A stretch of 64,000 bases of DNA from assembly GCA_021292165.1 (NCBI GenBank), contig JAHFWL010001222.1:1-64000 (forward strand), in the 5' to 3' direction. This stretch comes from Shinisaurus crocodilurus. Lineage: Eukaryota; Chordata; Lepidosauria; Squamata; Shinisauridae. This document shows, one piece after another, positions 20,976 to 29,780 of the stretch. The translations under genes were made by a program, and so were the position numbers. How positions within the stretch are numbered: position 1 is the first letter of the stretch; each line of letters begins with the position of its first letter. The notes under the pieces were generated by a model that was not told the origin of the DNA, did no database searches, and saw only the letters and a list, made by a program, of their open reading frames with translations.

Positions 20976-22670
20976 ACTGTATAGAGATCACCAAACTAAT
21001 TTCACAGTGTAGTCTGTGATTTGACAAAGCATGACATCTAGTACCTCTGATGGTTGTCTGCCCCTCTTTCCCCTTGCCATGAACTTGGCAAGTTCTGAAT
21101 GAGCAGAACCTGCTTCTTGGGGGCTTCCAAATGTATTACCAGCAGAGCTCAAATATATCCATTGATTAAGTGCTTATTAGCACTGAAGACATTTATTTAG
21201 TTGGCTCTTATGCCGTTGAACTTGAACAGTTTGTTTTTTCAGTTTGGAAACTGTGTGAGCCTTCCACCAATGTTTGTTTTTATAGTTCCTTTCTTTTCTC
21301 TCTCCCTCTCTCTTTAAATTTTAGGGAAGCAGTTTCAAGAGGCATGGCTGCTTCTCTGGTGTTGTGTAAAATGCTCCATCAAGAGGCAATAATGTACATT
21401 CCTCTGGCAGGACGGGATGGATTTTTGTTTTGTTTTGTTTTTCTTTCTGTTTATTTATAAGACATTTCCTCTTAGTTAGTGGAAGTCTGATTGTTAAAAG
21501 GCTCCAGTGATTTCCCTTCCCACCTCTCTAATCCCTGCATTCTCTGCCTCGGCACTCCCTGTGGATTCCTTTGAACTTGAAAAGCTGAGGCAGCCAGGCA
21601 GCCAAGCCTTGTCACTCTCAAGGGGGAGAGACGAGAGAGGCTCCTTCGTCATCACTTGGAACAGGAACTACAACCGTGGTGGTGAGTGGTGAGGATTCAG
21701 AAGTTGCTATGTGGCTGCTCTTGGTAGTGCTTCTGAAGCAAAGCAGGAAATATATATTTGTTTTTGTTTTGTTGTCACACTACGGGCCGAAGATTTTAGC
21801 AGTTTTTGTGGAACTGAGAAAGCTGTATATTCATTGCTAGTGAGAGACCAATCAATACGGTTTAGGTTGACTTTAGCTTACAATGGTGGGCTTTCCTGCT
21901 GTCACCAGTGGGTGTCAGCCTTGGCAGTAGCTAACAAGGTGCTTGTCAAGAGACAAGAGTGTGCTGCTTGAGGGGGTCGGAAAGAAGGGAAATGTTAATC
22001 CTTCACTTGGATTCTTTGTCTGGCAACTTTTCATGCCTGTGTTTCAGAGCATTTACATTATGCTCTGAATACCTGATTGCCCAGCCAAGCAGAAAAGAAA
22101 CTCTCCAGTGAATGCATTGCAAAAGAAAATGCTTCTATAAAAGCAACCTCTGGGAATAGGGAAAAAAGTAGTTCGTGTATAGATCGGAGTTCCATGTTTT
22201 TTGCACTGGAGGATTAATTTTTTTAACTCTCCCCTTTCTGTTCTTTTTCCTTGTGAGATGATATGAATAATTCACTTATGATATTTTGAGATAATCATCT
22301 ATCCATACCCTTGATGGTTACCCATATATTATCCCCAAATGAAGAAAAGCAGCTGGTGAAGGGAATTTTGAACAGGAAAGCTGCCATGGGGAGAGGGTTA
22401 TGCAACCCTTCCCCCTCCACCCCTTCTGAAATCACATTTGCAGCCCCTCAGAGCTGCTTTTTTTTTTTAAATACACACTCATTTTGAAACTGTTGAACAT
22501 GTCATAACATCTAATGTGGCTGTTAAAAACATGTTAAGCCCAATAAAGTGAAAATTAAGATAGACATAGGCAAAAAAATTAAAAAGAAATTTTATGAAAT
22601 TATTTCATTAAAACAAATTTATTTAAAGATCAAGGAGTTAAAACCCTGTTGTTAAATCATTCATATAAAG
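20976..22670. other. Unassigned DNA
   Basis: Mixed sequence. A possible splice-donor-like GTGAGT at 21680-21685 follows a modest open frame (21507-21692), but no acceptor, domain or companion exon supports a gene. A T-run lies at 22460-22470. Confidence 0.35.
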
Positions 22671-22798
22671 CAGCCTTTCCCAATCTGGTGACCACCAGAT
22701 ATTTTGGACTACAACCTCCATAATCCCTGACCATTGAATATGCTGATGGGCTGACAGGAGTCCAAAACCTCTGGAGGGTACCAGGTTGGGGAAGGCTG
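22671..22798. mobile_element. Palindromic hAT MITE, copy 2 (128 bp)
   Basis: Ends CAGCCTTTCCCAATCTGG and CCAGGTTGGGGAAGGCTG. Flanks ATATAAAG (22663-22670) and ACATAAAG (22799-22806) match at 7 of 8 positions, the expected hAT duplication. Same family as 20049-20173. Confidence 0.9.
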
Positions 22799-22806
22799 AC
22801 ATAAAG

Positions 22807-23399
22807 GTTTGCAAATGTAGAACAGGCAGGGGGAAATCATATTATATTTTGCTAAGAGGAAAAATATACAGCTCAGAATTTTAAAGTTGAATTCTTAGGG
22901 TATAGTAGAATGGCAATATCAATTTTCCAGATTAAAAAAATGAGTAACTTTGCTAATTCTGTATATATAAATTTGAAATGGAACAGTCCCAAATCTCTAA
23001 AACCTTCAAAGGTTTATTCATATATGCATACCTTGAACAGCTGTAGAGACAGGCAGGGAATAAACCTTTTAAATATATAAGACCAATGATAGTGACATCA
23101 GTGATCAAGGAAAAGGAGTCATAGCTCATTATTAGAACACATATTTGCTTGTATAATGTCCCCCAGTATCTCTGGCTAAATGGATCACAAGTAGCAAGGC
23201 TGGGAAAGATGTCAGTTTGACATCTTGAAAAGCTGCTACGAGTCAGAGTAGAATGTACTAGATTGGCTAATAGTCCAGTCAACCTGCTAAAAATTGGGGG
23301 CTGACGTCAAACTAATTGCGGAAGAAACTAAACCTATTTTATTATTCAGTGGATTATACAAGTAATGCATTGTACAATGCAATGTACAACATTTCACAA
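22807..23399. other. Unassigned AT-rich DNA
   Basis: No repeat or exon was recognised. The 109-codon minus-strand frame at 22953-23282 has no domain. Confidence 0.4.
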
Positions 23400-23697
23400 A
23401 GGTTCTATGGACTTTGAAGAAGCTCGAGTGCAAGGTGAAAGGAGAAACGTGCTAAGCGAAAAGCACGTCAAATGAATCCTTTACAATACCATCTTCCATC
23501 TGGTAACCTGTGTCCTCACTGTGGGAAGCTGTGTGGATCTAGAATTGGCCTCCACAGTCACTTACGGACCCATCGCAGAGTCTACACAATCTTCTTTAGA
23601 ATTCTCCTCCTTTTAAAATCTCCTTTTTGTACATTTTCTTTTTTTTATCCTGGAAGACAATCTTACTCGGTCACGAGTGATCGCCTGACTGACTGAC
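23400..23697 (+). pseudogene. LINE C-terminal remnant with a C2H2-type finger
   Basis: The frame from 23472 encodes a Cys2-His2 pattern: LCPHCGKLCGSRIGLHSHL followed by RTH. Cysteines are spaced by two residues, with the histidine pair 13 residues on. Upstream in the same frame is a basic stretch (KRAKRKARQ) preceded by stops. Fingers of this SRIGL..H type are common at the C-terminus of certain vertebrate non-LTR retrotransposon polyproteins. The following segment (GAAGACAATCTTACTCGG near 23653, then a CTGACTGACTGAC tail) looks like their 3' end. I read it as a 5'-truncated LINE copy rather than a host zinc-finger gene. A host origin is less likely because of the stops and the single finger. 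Confidence 0.6.
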
Positions 23698-23804
23698 ATT
23701 GAACATATTAAAAGTAGAAAAAATATAGGGAAATATTTCCAAATTTGTTGTGAATTTAAAGATTGCTACCACTATAATGTGATTTAGCATTGTATTTTGG
23801 CAAA
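23698..23804. other. Unassigned AT-rich spacer
   Basis: AT-rich sequence between the LINE remnant and the following terminal-inverted-repeat element. Confidence 0.4.
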
Positions 23805-24238
23805 TGCCGTATTTTTCGCTCCATAAGACGCACCTGACTATAAGACGCACTTAGATTTTAAAAGAAGAAAATAAGAAAAAAATATTCTCCTTTCCCCCCG
23901 CCCCGGCGACGCGCCGGCCTCTTCTCGGCTCCCCCACACCTAACCTGCCGCCCGCACTGGGTCCCGCCTGCATGCATAGTCATTTCTGCACTGCCCAATA
24001 TAAGGCAGACCTGTGCTGATGCATTCAAGGCATGGAGCCTCCCGGCTGCAAAGGACCAGCAGCAACCTTTTGAGGCTTTGAAAGGGACAATCAGGGCCAC
24101 ACACAATACCTTGGCAGCAGCAAAGAGGAGGGGGAAAGAGGTGAGCAGACAGAGGATAGGCAATCGGCTCGTGTGGGCCTACCCGGTCCTGGTGGCGGCG
24201 CGGAGAGCCGGCCTCGCCGCCTGCGCTGGTCCCGTTGC

Positions 24239-24274
24239 GTCACTTCCGGTGCGGCGGAAGTGACGTGACGGGGC
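24239..24274. promoter_or_regulatory. Palindromic ETS-type and CRE-like motif cluster in a CpG-rich core
   Basis: GTCACTTCCG (24239-24248) and CGGAAGTGAC (24255-24264) form a perfect palindrome around GTGCGG. Each half contains the ETS/GABP core CGGAAGTG, common in CpG-island promoters. TGACGTGA overlaps the right half and resembles a CRE. Promoter activity is an inference from motifs only. Confidence 0.35.
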
Positions 24275-24473
24275 CCTGCTCCGGCGCGCTGGACCGCTCC
24301 GCGCAGGAGCCCTCCTCTCTTCCGCCAGTGGGCGGGGCAGGGCCGGTGGGCTCTGGAGGTCGCCGCGCGGAGCAGAGCTGGCCCTGCGCCCACCTGCTCG
24401 CGTCCCTGCTGCCGGGCAGGGGGGGCGCCGGCGCCGCAGCAGCAAAGCGGCAAAGAACCAACTGAGCTGCTGC

Positions 24474-24562
24474 CGAATCAGCTGTTCGGCGGGGAATCAG
24501 CTGAGAGGCGGGGAATCAGCTGTTAAGCGGCTGCCTAGGGGGGAATCAGCTGAGAGGCGGGG
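24474..24562. repeat. Short tandem GAATCAGCTG repeats
   Basis: GAATCAGCTG occurs four times, separated by GGCGG-type spacers (GAGAGGCGG, TTCGGCGG, TTAAGCGG), with spacing of roughly 20-40 bp. The repeats lie within the GC-rich core of the terminal-inverted-repeat element. Confidence 0.8.
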
Positions 24563-24853
24563 GCTTGCCCCGCTCCGCCCAGGAGCCCTCCGCTGTTCCG
24601 TCGGACTGGTTGGAGGCGCGCAGAGGGAGGTATGTAAAAAAAAAAATTCGCTCCATAACATGCACAGACATTTCTCCCTATGGGGGGGGGGATGCGTCTT
24701 ATGGAGCGAAAAATATGGTACATAGAAAACTATTGTGAGCATTAACAAAGTGCTTCTGCTTCTTTTCACCTTCAATAATTGTAGCTTTTCAGTGACAAAG
24801 AATATGTAATTTGCTTACTAACCTCCAAACATATAACAAAAATGTGCTTAGAT

Positions 24854-25030
24854 GGAACATAGGAAGCTGCCTTATACTGAATCAGACTATTTGTCCATCT
24901 AGCTTAGTATTACCTACACTGACTGGTAGTAACTGTCACACAAGAGGATTTTGCAGCCCTACCTGGATATGTCAGGGTTGAATTTGGGACTTTTTTTTTT
25001 TATGTAAAGCATGTGCTTCAGCTCTTATCT
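24854..25030 (-). repeat. tRNA-Ala-derived SINE, in duplicate copy 1
   Basis: The plus strand begins GGAACATAGGAAGCTGCC and continues TTTGTCCATCTAGCTTAG and CCCTACCTGGATATGTCAG, the complement of the SINE body. The tRNA-like head at the right (ATGTGCTTCAGCTC) is diverged and interrupted by a T-run. Confidence 0.8.
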
Positions 25031-25213
25031 ATGAATGTTCTCCAATATACTAAGCATGTTGGGAAGATCATAGTTATGGCAATAGAAAACTATTGTGAGC
25101 ATTAACAAAGTGCTTCTGCTTCTTTTCACCTTCAATAATTGTAGCTTTTCAGTGACAAAGAATATGTAATTTGCTTACTAACCTCCAAACATATAACAAA
25201 AATGTGCTTAGAT

Positions 25214-25390
25214 GGAACATAGGAAGCTGCCTTATACTGAATCAGACTATTTGTCCATCTAGCTTAGTATTACCTACACTGACTGGTAGTAACTGTCACA
25301 CAAGAGGATTTTGCAGCCCTACCTGGATATGTCAGGGTTGAATTTGGGACTTTTTTTTTTTATGTAAAGCATGTGCTTCAGCTCTTATCT
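25214..25390 (-). repeat. tRNA-Ala-derived SINE, in duplicate copy 2
   Basis: Identical to the SINE at 24854-25030, because it was carried along by the 360 bp tandem duplication. It is not an independent insertion. Confidence 0.8.
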
Positions 25391-25544
25391 ATGAATGTTC
25401 TCCAATATACTAAGCATGTTGGGAAGATCATAGTTATGGCCTTTGTCATAAAACTTGCACATATGTGAAAATAACAATGTTATTGGATTTCATTAAGTAA
25501 ATTAAAAAGTGATGCTTTTTCTTCAAAACATGTTATTTTCAAAA

Positions 25545-26220
25545 TGGACACAAAAAGAGCCCTACTGAATCAGACTAAAGACCTATCTAGTCCAGCATTC
25601 TGTTCCCACCAGATGCATTTGGGAAGCCCACAAACACAGGACAGGAGTGCAATAGCACTCTTTATTTATTATATTTATACCCCGCCTTTTTTCCTGCAAG
25701 GAACCCAAGGCGGCTTACATAATCTTCCTCCTCTCCATTTTATCCTCACAACAACCCTGTGAGGTAGGTTAGGCTGAGAGACAGTGACTGGCCCAAAGTC
25801 ACCCAGTGAGTTTCATGGCCGAGCGGGGACTAGAACCCGGATCTCCCGAGTCCCAGTCCAACACTCTAACCACTACTCCACACTGGCTCTCACACTTCCC
25901 CTCGTGTTCCCCAGCAACTCGTATTCAGAGGCTTACTGCCTCCAATACTGGAGGTAATATATAGCCATCGTGACTGGAGGCTTACTGCCTCCAATACTGG
26001 AGATAATATATAGCCATGGAGTATAAGACCGTTGGTAGCCTTATACTCCATGAATTTGAATATTGTTCCCAAATAAAATAAATAAATAGTAAATAATTTG
26101 GTCGGTAGCCTACTCAAGGCATTATATAAGAACCGTTGAATGACTTGTGCCATCAAGAAGTTATTCCTAATATTTACTCAAAATCCCTTTTCTTGTAATT
26201 TGAATCTTGTTGGTTCAGAC
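25545..26220 (-). repeat. CR1-like LINE 3' region, interrupted by a MIR-like SINE
   Basis: The left piece (25545-25660) contains GACCTATCTAGTCCAGCATT and the right piece (25888-26220) contains CCCCAGCAACTCGTATTCAG and CTTATACTCCATGAATTTG. They are the complement of the 3' untranslated region of the family at 3042-4326. The right piece also has a local 49 bp duplication (25929-26017) and a perfect hairpin (26015-26052). Non-coding and dead. Confidence 0.72.
25661..25887 (-). repeat. MIR/CORE-like SINE, full length, nested in the LINE
   Basis: The minus-strand head includes GTAGTGGTTAGAGTGTTGG and the B-box-like GGTTCTAGTCCCCGC. The body has CACTGGGTGACTTTGGGCC, and the tail is the A/T stretch at 25661-25680. 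It is very similar to the copy at 6063-6291. It splits the LINE, so it is younger. A clear target duplication was not read. Confidence 0.88.
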
Positions 26221-26660
26221 CTATCTTCTGGAACAACATAACAGAAATTTGCTCCATTGTTTATTTATTTTTAATAATGATCTATGGTTTTCGACCTTTT
26301 AGCATTGTACTCCTTGTGGGTGAAGGCAGGTGTAACATTTTAAGTTTGCTGAACATGCAGTGGTCTGCACACTCATCACTACCCCGAAAACAAATGCCTT
26401 GGAATGCAATGAAAGTGTGTTCTTCCAAACATCTTCCGTCCAACTTAAAATGCTACATCTGTCTTTCCCAGTAATTTATGAGCATAGGGGCTAGTAGTGT
26501 TGAATTTTCACTAATCAAATCAATCATTATTGTTGCTATTTTGTTCAACCATCTGGGGACTACAATTTCTCTGTGGCTTTTGGGTAGCCAGTAGCCCCAG
26601 AAAGAGTTTTAAAAAAACAAAACACTGCAAGATTTCTTGCATCATTTTGTTGCAGCAGAA
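26221..26660. other. Unassigned DNA
   Basis: Nothing recognisable. Confidence 0.4.

Positions 26661-26699
<39 letters not shown>
26661..26699. repeat. (TG)n(AG)n compound microsatellite
   Basis: About 11 TG units are followed directly by about 8 AG units. It accounts for the low-complexity frames on both strands here. Confidence 0.97.
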
Positions 26700-27041
26700 A
26701 AACACATTGGTGATGTAGACCTCCCACTGTATTTTGCACCCTGTAGATTGAATGGTTTACAACTTCCACAGTATTTCCTGATTTGAGTCAAAATCACTGG
26801 AATAAGCAGGGCAGAAAAAATAAATGTGTGTAAGATATACAAAAAAAGTGTTCTTTTTCAGGTTTTACATATGTATAAAATTATATTCAGCCCATCTACT
26901 TTATATCATACACTAACACTTTCCTCATTGGGGGTGGAGGGAGAAAAGAAAAAGAAAAAGGGGGACACTAGCACCAGCATAAACAAAAAAAGAAGAGAGG
27001 CAAACCCCAAAGTGCTGGAAAAAATACTATAAAAACTAAGG
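26700..27041. other. Unassigned DNA
   Basis: Purine-rich sequence at 26930-27010; nothing recognisable. Confidence 0.4.
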
Positions 27042-27423
27042 ATGTACGGACTTGGTTAAATCAGTGCCATCTGTATTTTGCAGATTGTCAGGCACCTTTC
27101 GTTCCATCGTCCGCTCATTGACAGAATCGGATTTTGCGCAAAAGCATTCATACGCATTTGCACAAATCTGCACTTCTAAAAATGCGCAAATCCTCCCAAA
27201 ATATGCAGATCTGCCCAAAATGTGTGTTTCTGGTCAGTGGTGTTTTTTTTCTTTTTTCTACAACTACATTTGCGTAAAATTACAGAAAGTTTTAAAAAAT
27301 GGTCTGCAGGTCTGCAGAACCATTGCAACTTGGGAAAAGCCGCTGCACTATGCAATCCATGGGTCGGATTCATAGAAATCCAAACTCATTTGAATCCGTT
27401 GCAGATTTCTCCAACATTCCTAA
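27042..27423. mobile_element. GGGATGTGC-type MITE-like repeat, copy 1
   Basis: Ends are AGGATGTACGG at the left and AACATTCC at the right, with TA immediately outside both. The interior shares style with the copies at 38491, 53630 and 48864: oligomers such as TGCGCAAAAGC, AAAATGTGTG and CATTTGCACAAAT. Short TIRs with TA flanks suggest a Tc1/mariner-like non-autonomous family, but this is tentative. Confidence 0.55.
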
Positions 27424-27535
27424 AAATGCTCCAGACTCCAGTATCTGTTCATTGGTGCCTGTCGTGCCATGAGCAATTGCTCTTTATCAGAGGCAGTCAT
27501 TTTTCTAGTTTACATCAGAGTACCAAAAACAGATA

Positions 27536-27784
27536 CAGTAATACCTTGGATTGCAAGTAACTTGGTCTGAGAGCATTTTGCAAGACAAGCAAAAAAAATT
27601 AAAATTTTTTGACTTGATAATCTAGCAAGGTCTTGCAAGACAAGATAGGGATGTAACTGCTCGCCTCGAGCGGGCGTAGTGGGCCGAAATCGGCCCCATT
27701 CACGCCCGCCAGAGACTCGCTTTGATATAAGAGTGTTTTGGATTACAAGCACGGTTCCGGAACAAATTATGCTTGCAATCCAAG
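27536..27784. mobile_element. Mariner-type MITE, copy 1, right end lost
   Basis: The left end CAGTAATACCTTGGATTGCA is preceded by TA (27534-27535). The right end is GCTTGCAATCCAAG, then stops short and passes into an AAATAA-rich run instead of the expected GGTATTACTG. The interior hairpin (27670-27709, centre GGGCCGAAATCGGCCC) is shared with copy 2 at 29507. The terminal sequence type resembles pogo/Tigger-like elements. Confidence 0.85.
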
Positions 27785-28059
27785 AAATAAAATAAGTAAA
27801 TAAATAAATAATCTCCCTCTTCTACGGAATACCTATGCAAGTGGCTCTTAGTAGCTTGACATCCCTTTTTCATTGATCAGATTGCCATTCATCTAGGTAT
27901 ATCAGTGCTGCTACATCTCAGGCACTCCCAGGGCATTCACAAGATGGTTGATGCTAATTCCATGCAAAGTTAATTTAGGACAAATGCATGAATGTTTTAA
28001 GATTATTTATTTTAAAAATAATCTTGTTTTAAATAATTATTTAAAAATAATTCTCGTTG
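27785..28059. other. Unassigned DNA with AAAT tract
   Basis: Starts with an AAATAAAATAAGTAAATAAA tract that replaces the right end of the mariner MITE. The rest is ordinary. Confidence 0.45.
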
Positions 28060-28335
28060 GAAAACCATGTTGTCACAGAGAACTTGGGCATATATAACAT
28101 CTTAAGTTACAGAAATGACAGAAACTTCCTAACTGTAAGATCAGTTTGACAGTTGAACAGACTGCTGCTTTGAGGGGTAGTGGTCTTTCCTTCTCTGGAG
28201 ATATTTAAGCAGAGGATGGAGTGCCTATCTGTCAGGGATGCTGTTGTTGCATGCTGCATTGTAGATCCTGCACTGAGCAGCAGGTGATCCCTTCCGATTC
28301 TATTATTTCATGGTTCTATATATTCCTATACAAAT
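28060..28335 (+). repeat. CR1 LINE 3'-end fragment
   Basis: Contains GAACAGACTGCTGCTTTGAG, CCTTCTCTGGAGATATTTAAGCAGAGGATGG-like blocks and CACTGAGCAGCAGGTGATCC, and ends near ATTCTATTATTTCATGGTTC. These follow the order of the CR1 3' untranslated region in plus orientation. Diverged and short. Confidence 0.7.
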
Positions 28336-29504
28336 CTGTGTGTGCATGGGCCAACCTGCCTCCATTTCTAAGGGAGAAGCTTGGATATAATTATCATGTT
28401 TGATTTTTGTTCCACCCTAGACACTGATTTGCATTGGCTAGATCAAGCCCAGTCTTGCCCTTTTAAGTAAGGACATGCTTTGCCATATGTCATGCACCAT
28501 GGAACCATTCCTAAATCAGGTTATATCCTCACATCAGTTTCACAGCCATGTTTTCTGTAAAAACACAGCCAAGTCTTTTGTTAGGGGTCTTCAGTCTGAA
28601 GTTAGCAGAAGCTCTGTTACTATTAGGGTTGTGAAATGCCTTAACTCAGTTTGCAACCCCATTTGCAGGGGATGAATTAGGTGAGGGCATTTTGCCAATT
28701 TGGGGTGGTGGTAAAAAAATTGAATTGTTTCAGAAGGAGCCAGGCAGCAGGAGTGTCAGCTGCTGGTTGGCTACCTGCCAGTAGGCTTACTCTAAGAGCA
28801 CTCTACATAGAGCAGCTGCACTTTATGCACTGTGTTGTGACTACACAGAGCATGTTTAGCTGCCACAGCCTGTCTGACCAGCCACCCAGGTGGGTAGCTA
28901 GCTAGCTTGTTTGTTGCTTCCACCTCCCAACGGGGGCAGGAGGAGGGGATAGGAGGAACCATTTTGACATACTATATAAAGGTAAAAAACAGAAAAGCCA
29001 AGAGTCCCCCATACATAATTCAGAATCCCCCTCCTTGCCAAAATTGGGGGTGGGGAAATCCTCCACTATCACCCACCCCAATTTGACTGATCAGCCTGGT
29101 TCATTGATCCATGTAACACAGCCCTCCTCTCTATCTCCTAGCAAGAGGGAAGAGAAACACTTTATGTACTGACTCACAACTACTGCCTTTGCTGCAGATC
29201 TTCTGTAGCCATGTAAGATGTAGCCTGCCTGTCTCTTATGTCAGCTAGGGCAGCTATATGAAGATAAAACCATTTTGCTCTTTTTAATGCAAATCTTTGT
29301 TTGTGTGTGTTTAAAATAAGCTTAACTTCTCCCGTTAACTTCTGCTGCTATTGTTTTGAAGAGCAACCCCGCCCCACATCACTTACTGCCTTTGACATTC
29401 CTCTAAGTTTCCATAGTGTGTCCAAGAGATCCTCAAATGTTTTAACAGCCAGTGCTATAAAAGAGAGTAATAAATCATCTAATAAGATACCCCCATAGAT
29501 GTAT
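28336..29504. other. Unassigned DNA
   Basis: No repeat or exon was recognised. The sequence near 28740-28960 is moderately GC-rich. Confidence 0.4.
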
Positions 29505-29506
29505 TA

Positions 29507-29778
29507 CAGTAATACCTTGGATTGCAAGTAACTTGGTCTGACAGCGTTTTGCAAGACAAGCAAAAATTTTTTAAATTTTTTTGACTTGATAAACGAGCAA
29601 GGTTTTGCAAGACAAGTAGTATAGCCGTCGTAGGGATGTAACCGCTCGCCTCGAGCGGGCGTAGCGGGCCGAAATCGGCCCCACTCATGCCCGCCAGAGA
29701 CTTGCTTTGATATAAGAGTGTTTTGGATTAGAAGCATGTTTCCGGAACGAATTATGCTCTCAATCCAAGGTATTACTG
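29507..29778. mobile_element. Mariner-type MITE, copy 2, complete (272 bp)
   Basis: Left end CAGTAATACCTTGGATTGCA, right end CAATCCAAGGTATTACTG; inverted repeats of about 20 bp. TA lies on both sides (29505-29506 and 29779-29780). The interior contains an extended hairpin around GGGCCGAAATCGGCCC with GCGGGCGT/TGCCCGC arms. No coding capacity. Presumably mobilised in trans by a mariner/Tigger-like transposase. Confidence 0.93.
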
Positions 29779-29780
29779 TA

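Larger units (their letters stand above)
23805..24720. mobile_element. Terminal-inverted-repeat DNA transposon with CpG-rich core, about 0.9 kb
   Basis: The left end contains CGTATTTTTCGCTCCATAAG plus ACGCAC, and the right end contains the inverse, GCGTCTTATGGAGCGAAAAA. This gives an inverted repeat of about 27 bp with only two or three mismatches. A second ATAAGACGCAC block occurs just inside the left end. The core (23880-24620) is CpG-rich and the many frames on both strands lack domains, so the element is non-autonomous. No clear target duplication was read, so the superfamily is left open. Confidence 0.82.
24722..25440. repeat. Exact tandem duplication, 2 x 359 bp (offset 360)
   Basis: Positions 24722-25080 and 25082-25440 are identical at every base I compared, including a T-run of 11. 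One base, A at 25081, separates the copies. The first copy starts one or two bases beyond the right end of the terminal-inverted-repeat element at 23805-24720. The unit contains a minus-strand tRNA-Ala-derived SINE. The absence of any difference means either a very recent duplication or an assembly artefact. Confidence 0.97.

Noticed and set aside
21507..21692. A 5' exon ending in a GTGAGT donor
   Set aside because: GTGAGT alone is common by chance. No acceptor, domain, second exon or promoter was found.
23472..23696. A host C2H2 zinc-finger gene
   Set aside because: There is only one finger, with in-frame stops upstream and a LINE-like 3' context; it fits a retrotransposon C-terminus better.
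24854..25390. Two independent SINE insertions
   Set aside because: Both lie in the exact 360 bp tandem duplication, so only one insertion occurred.
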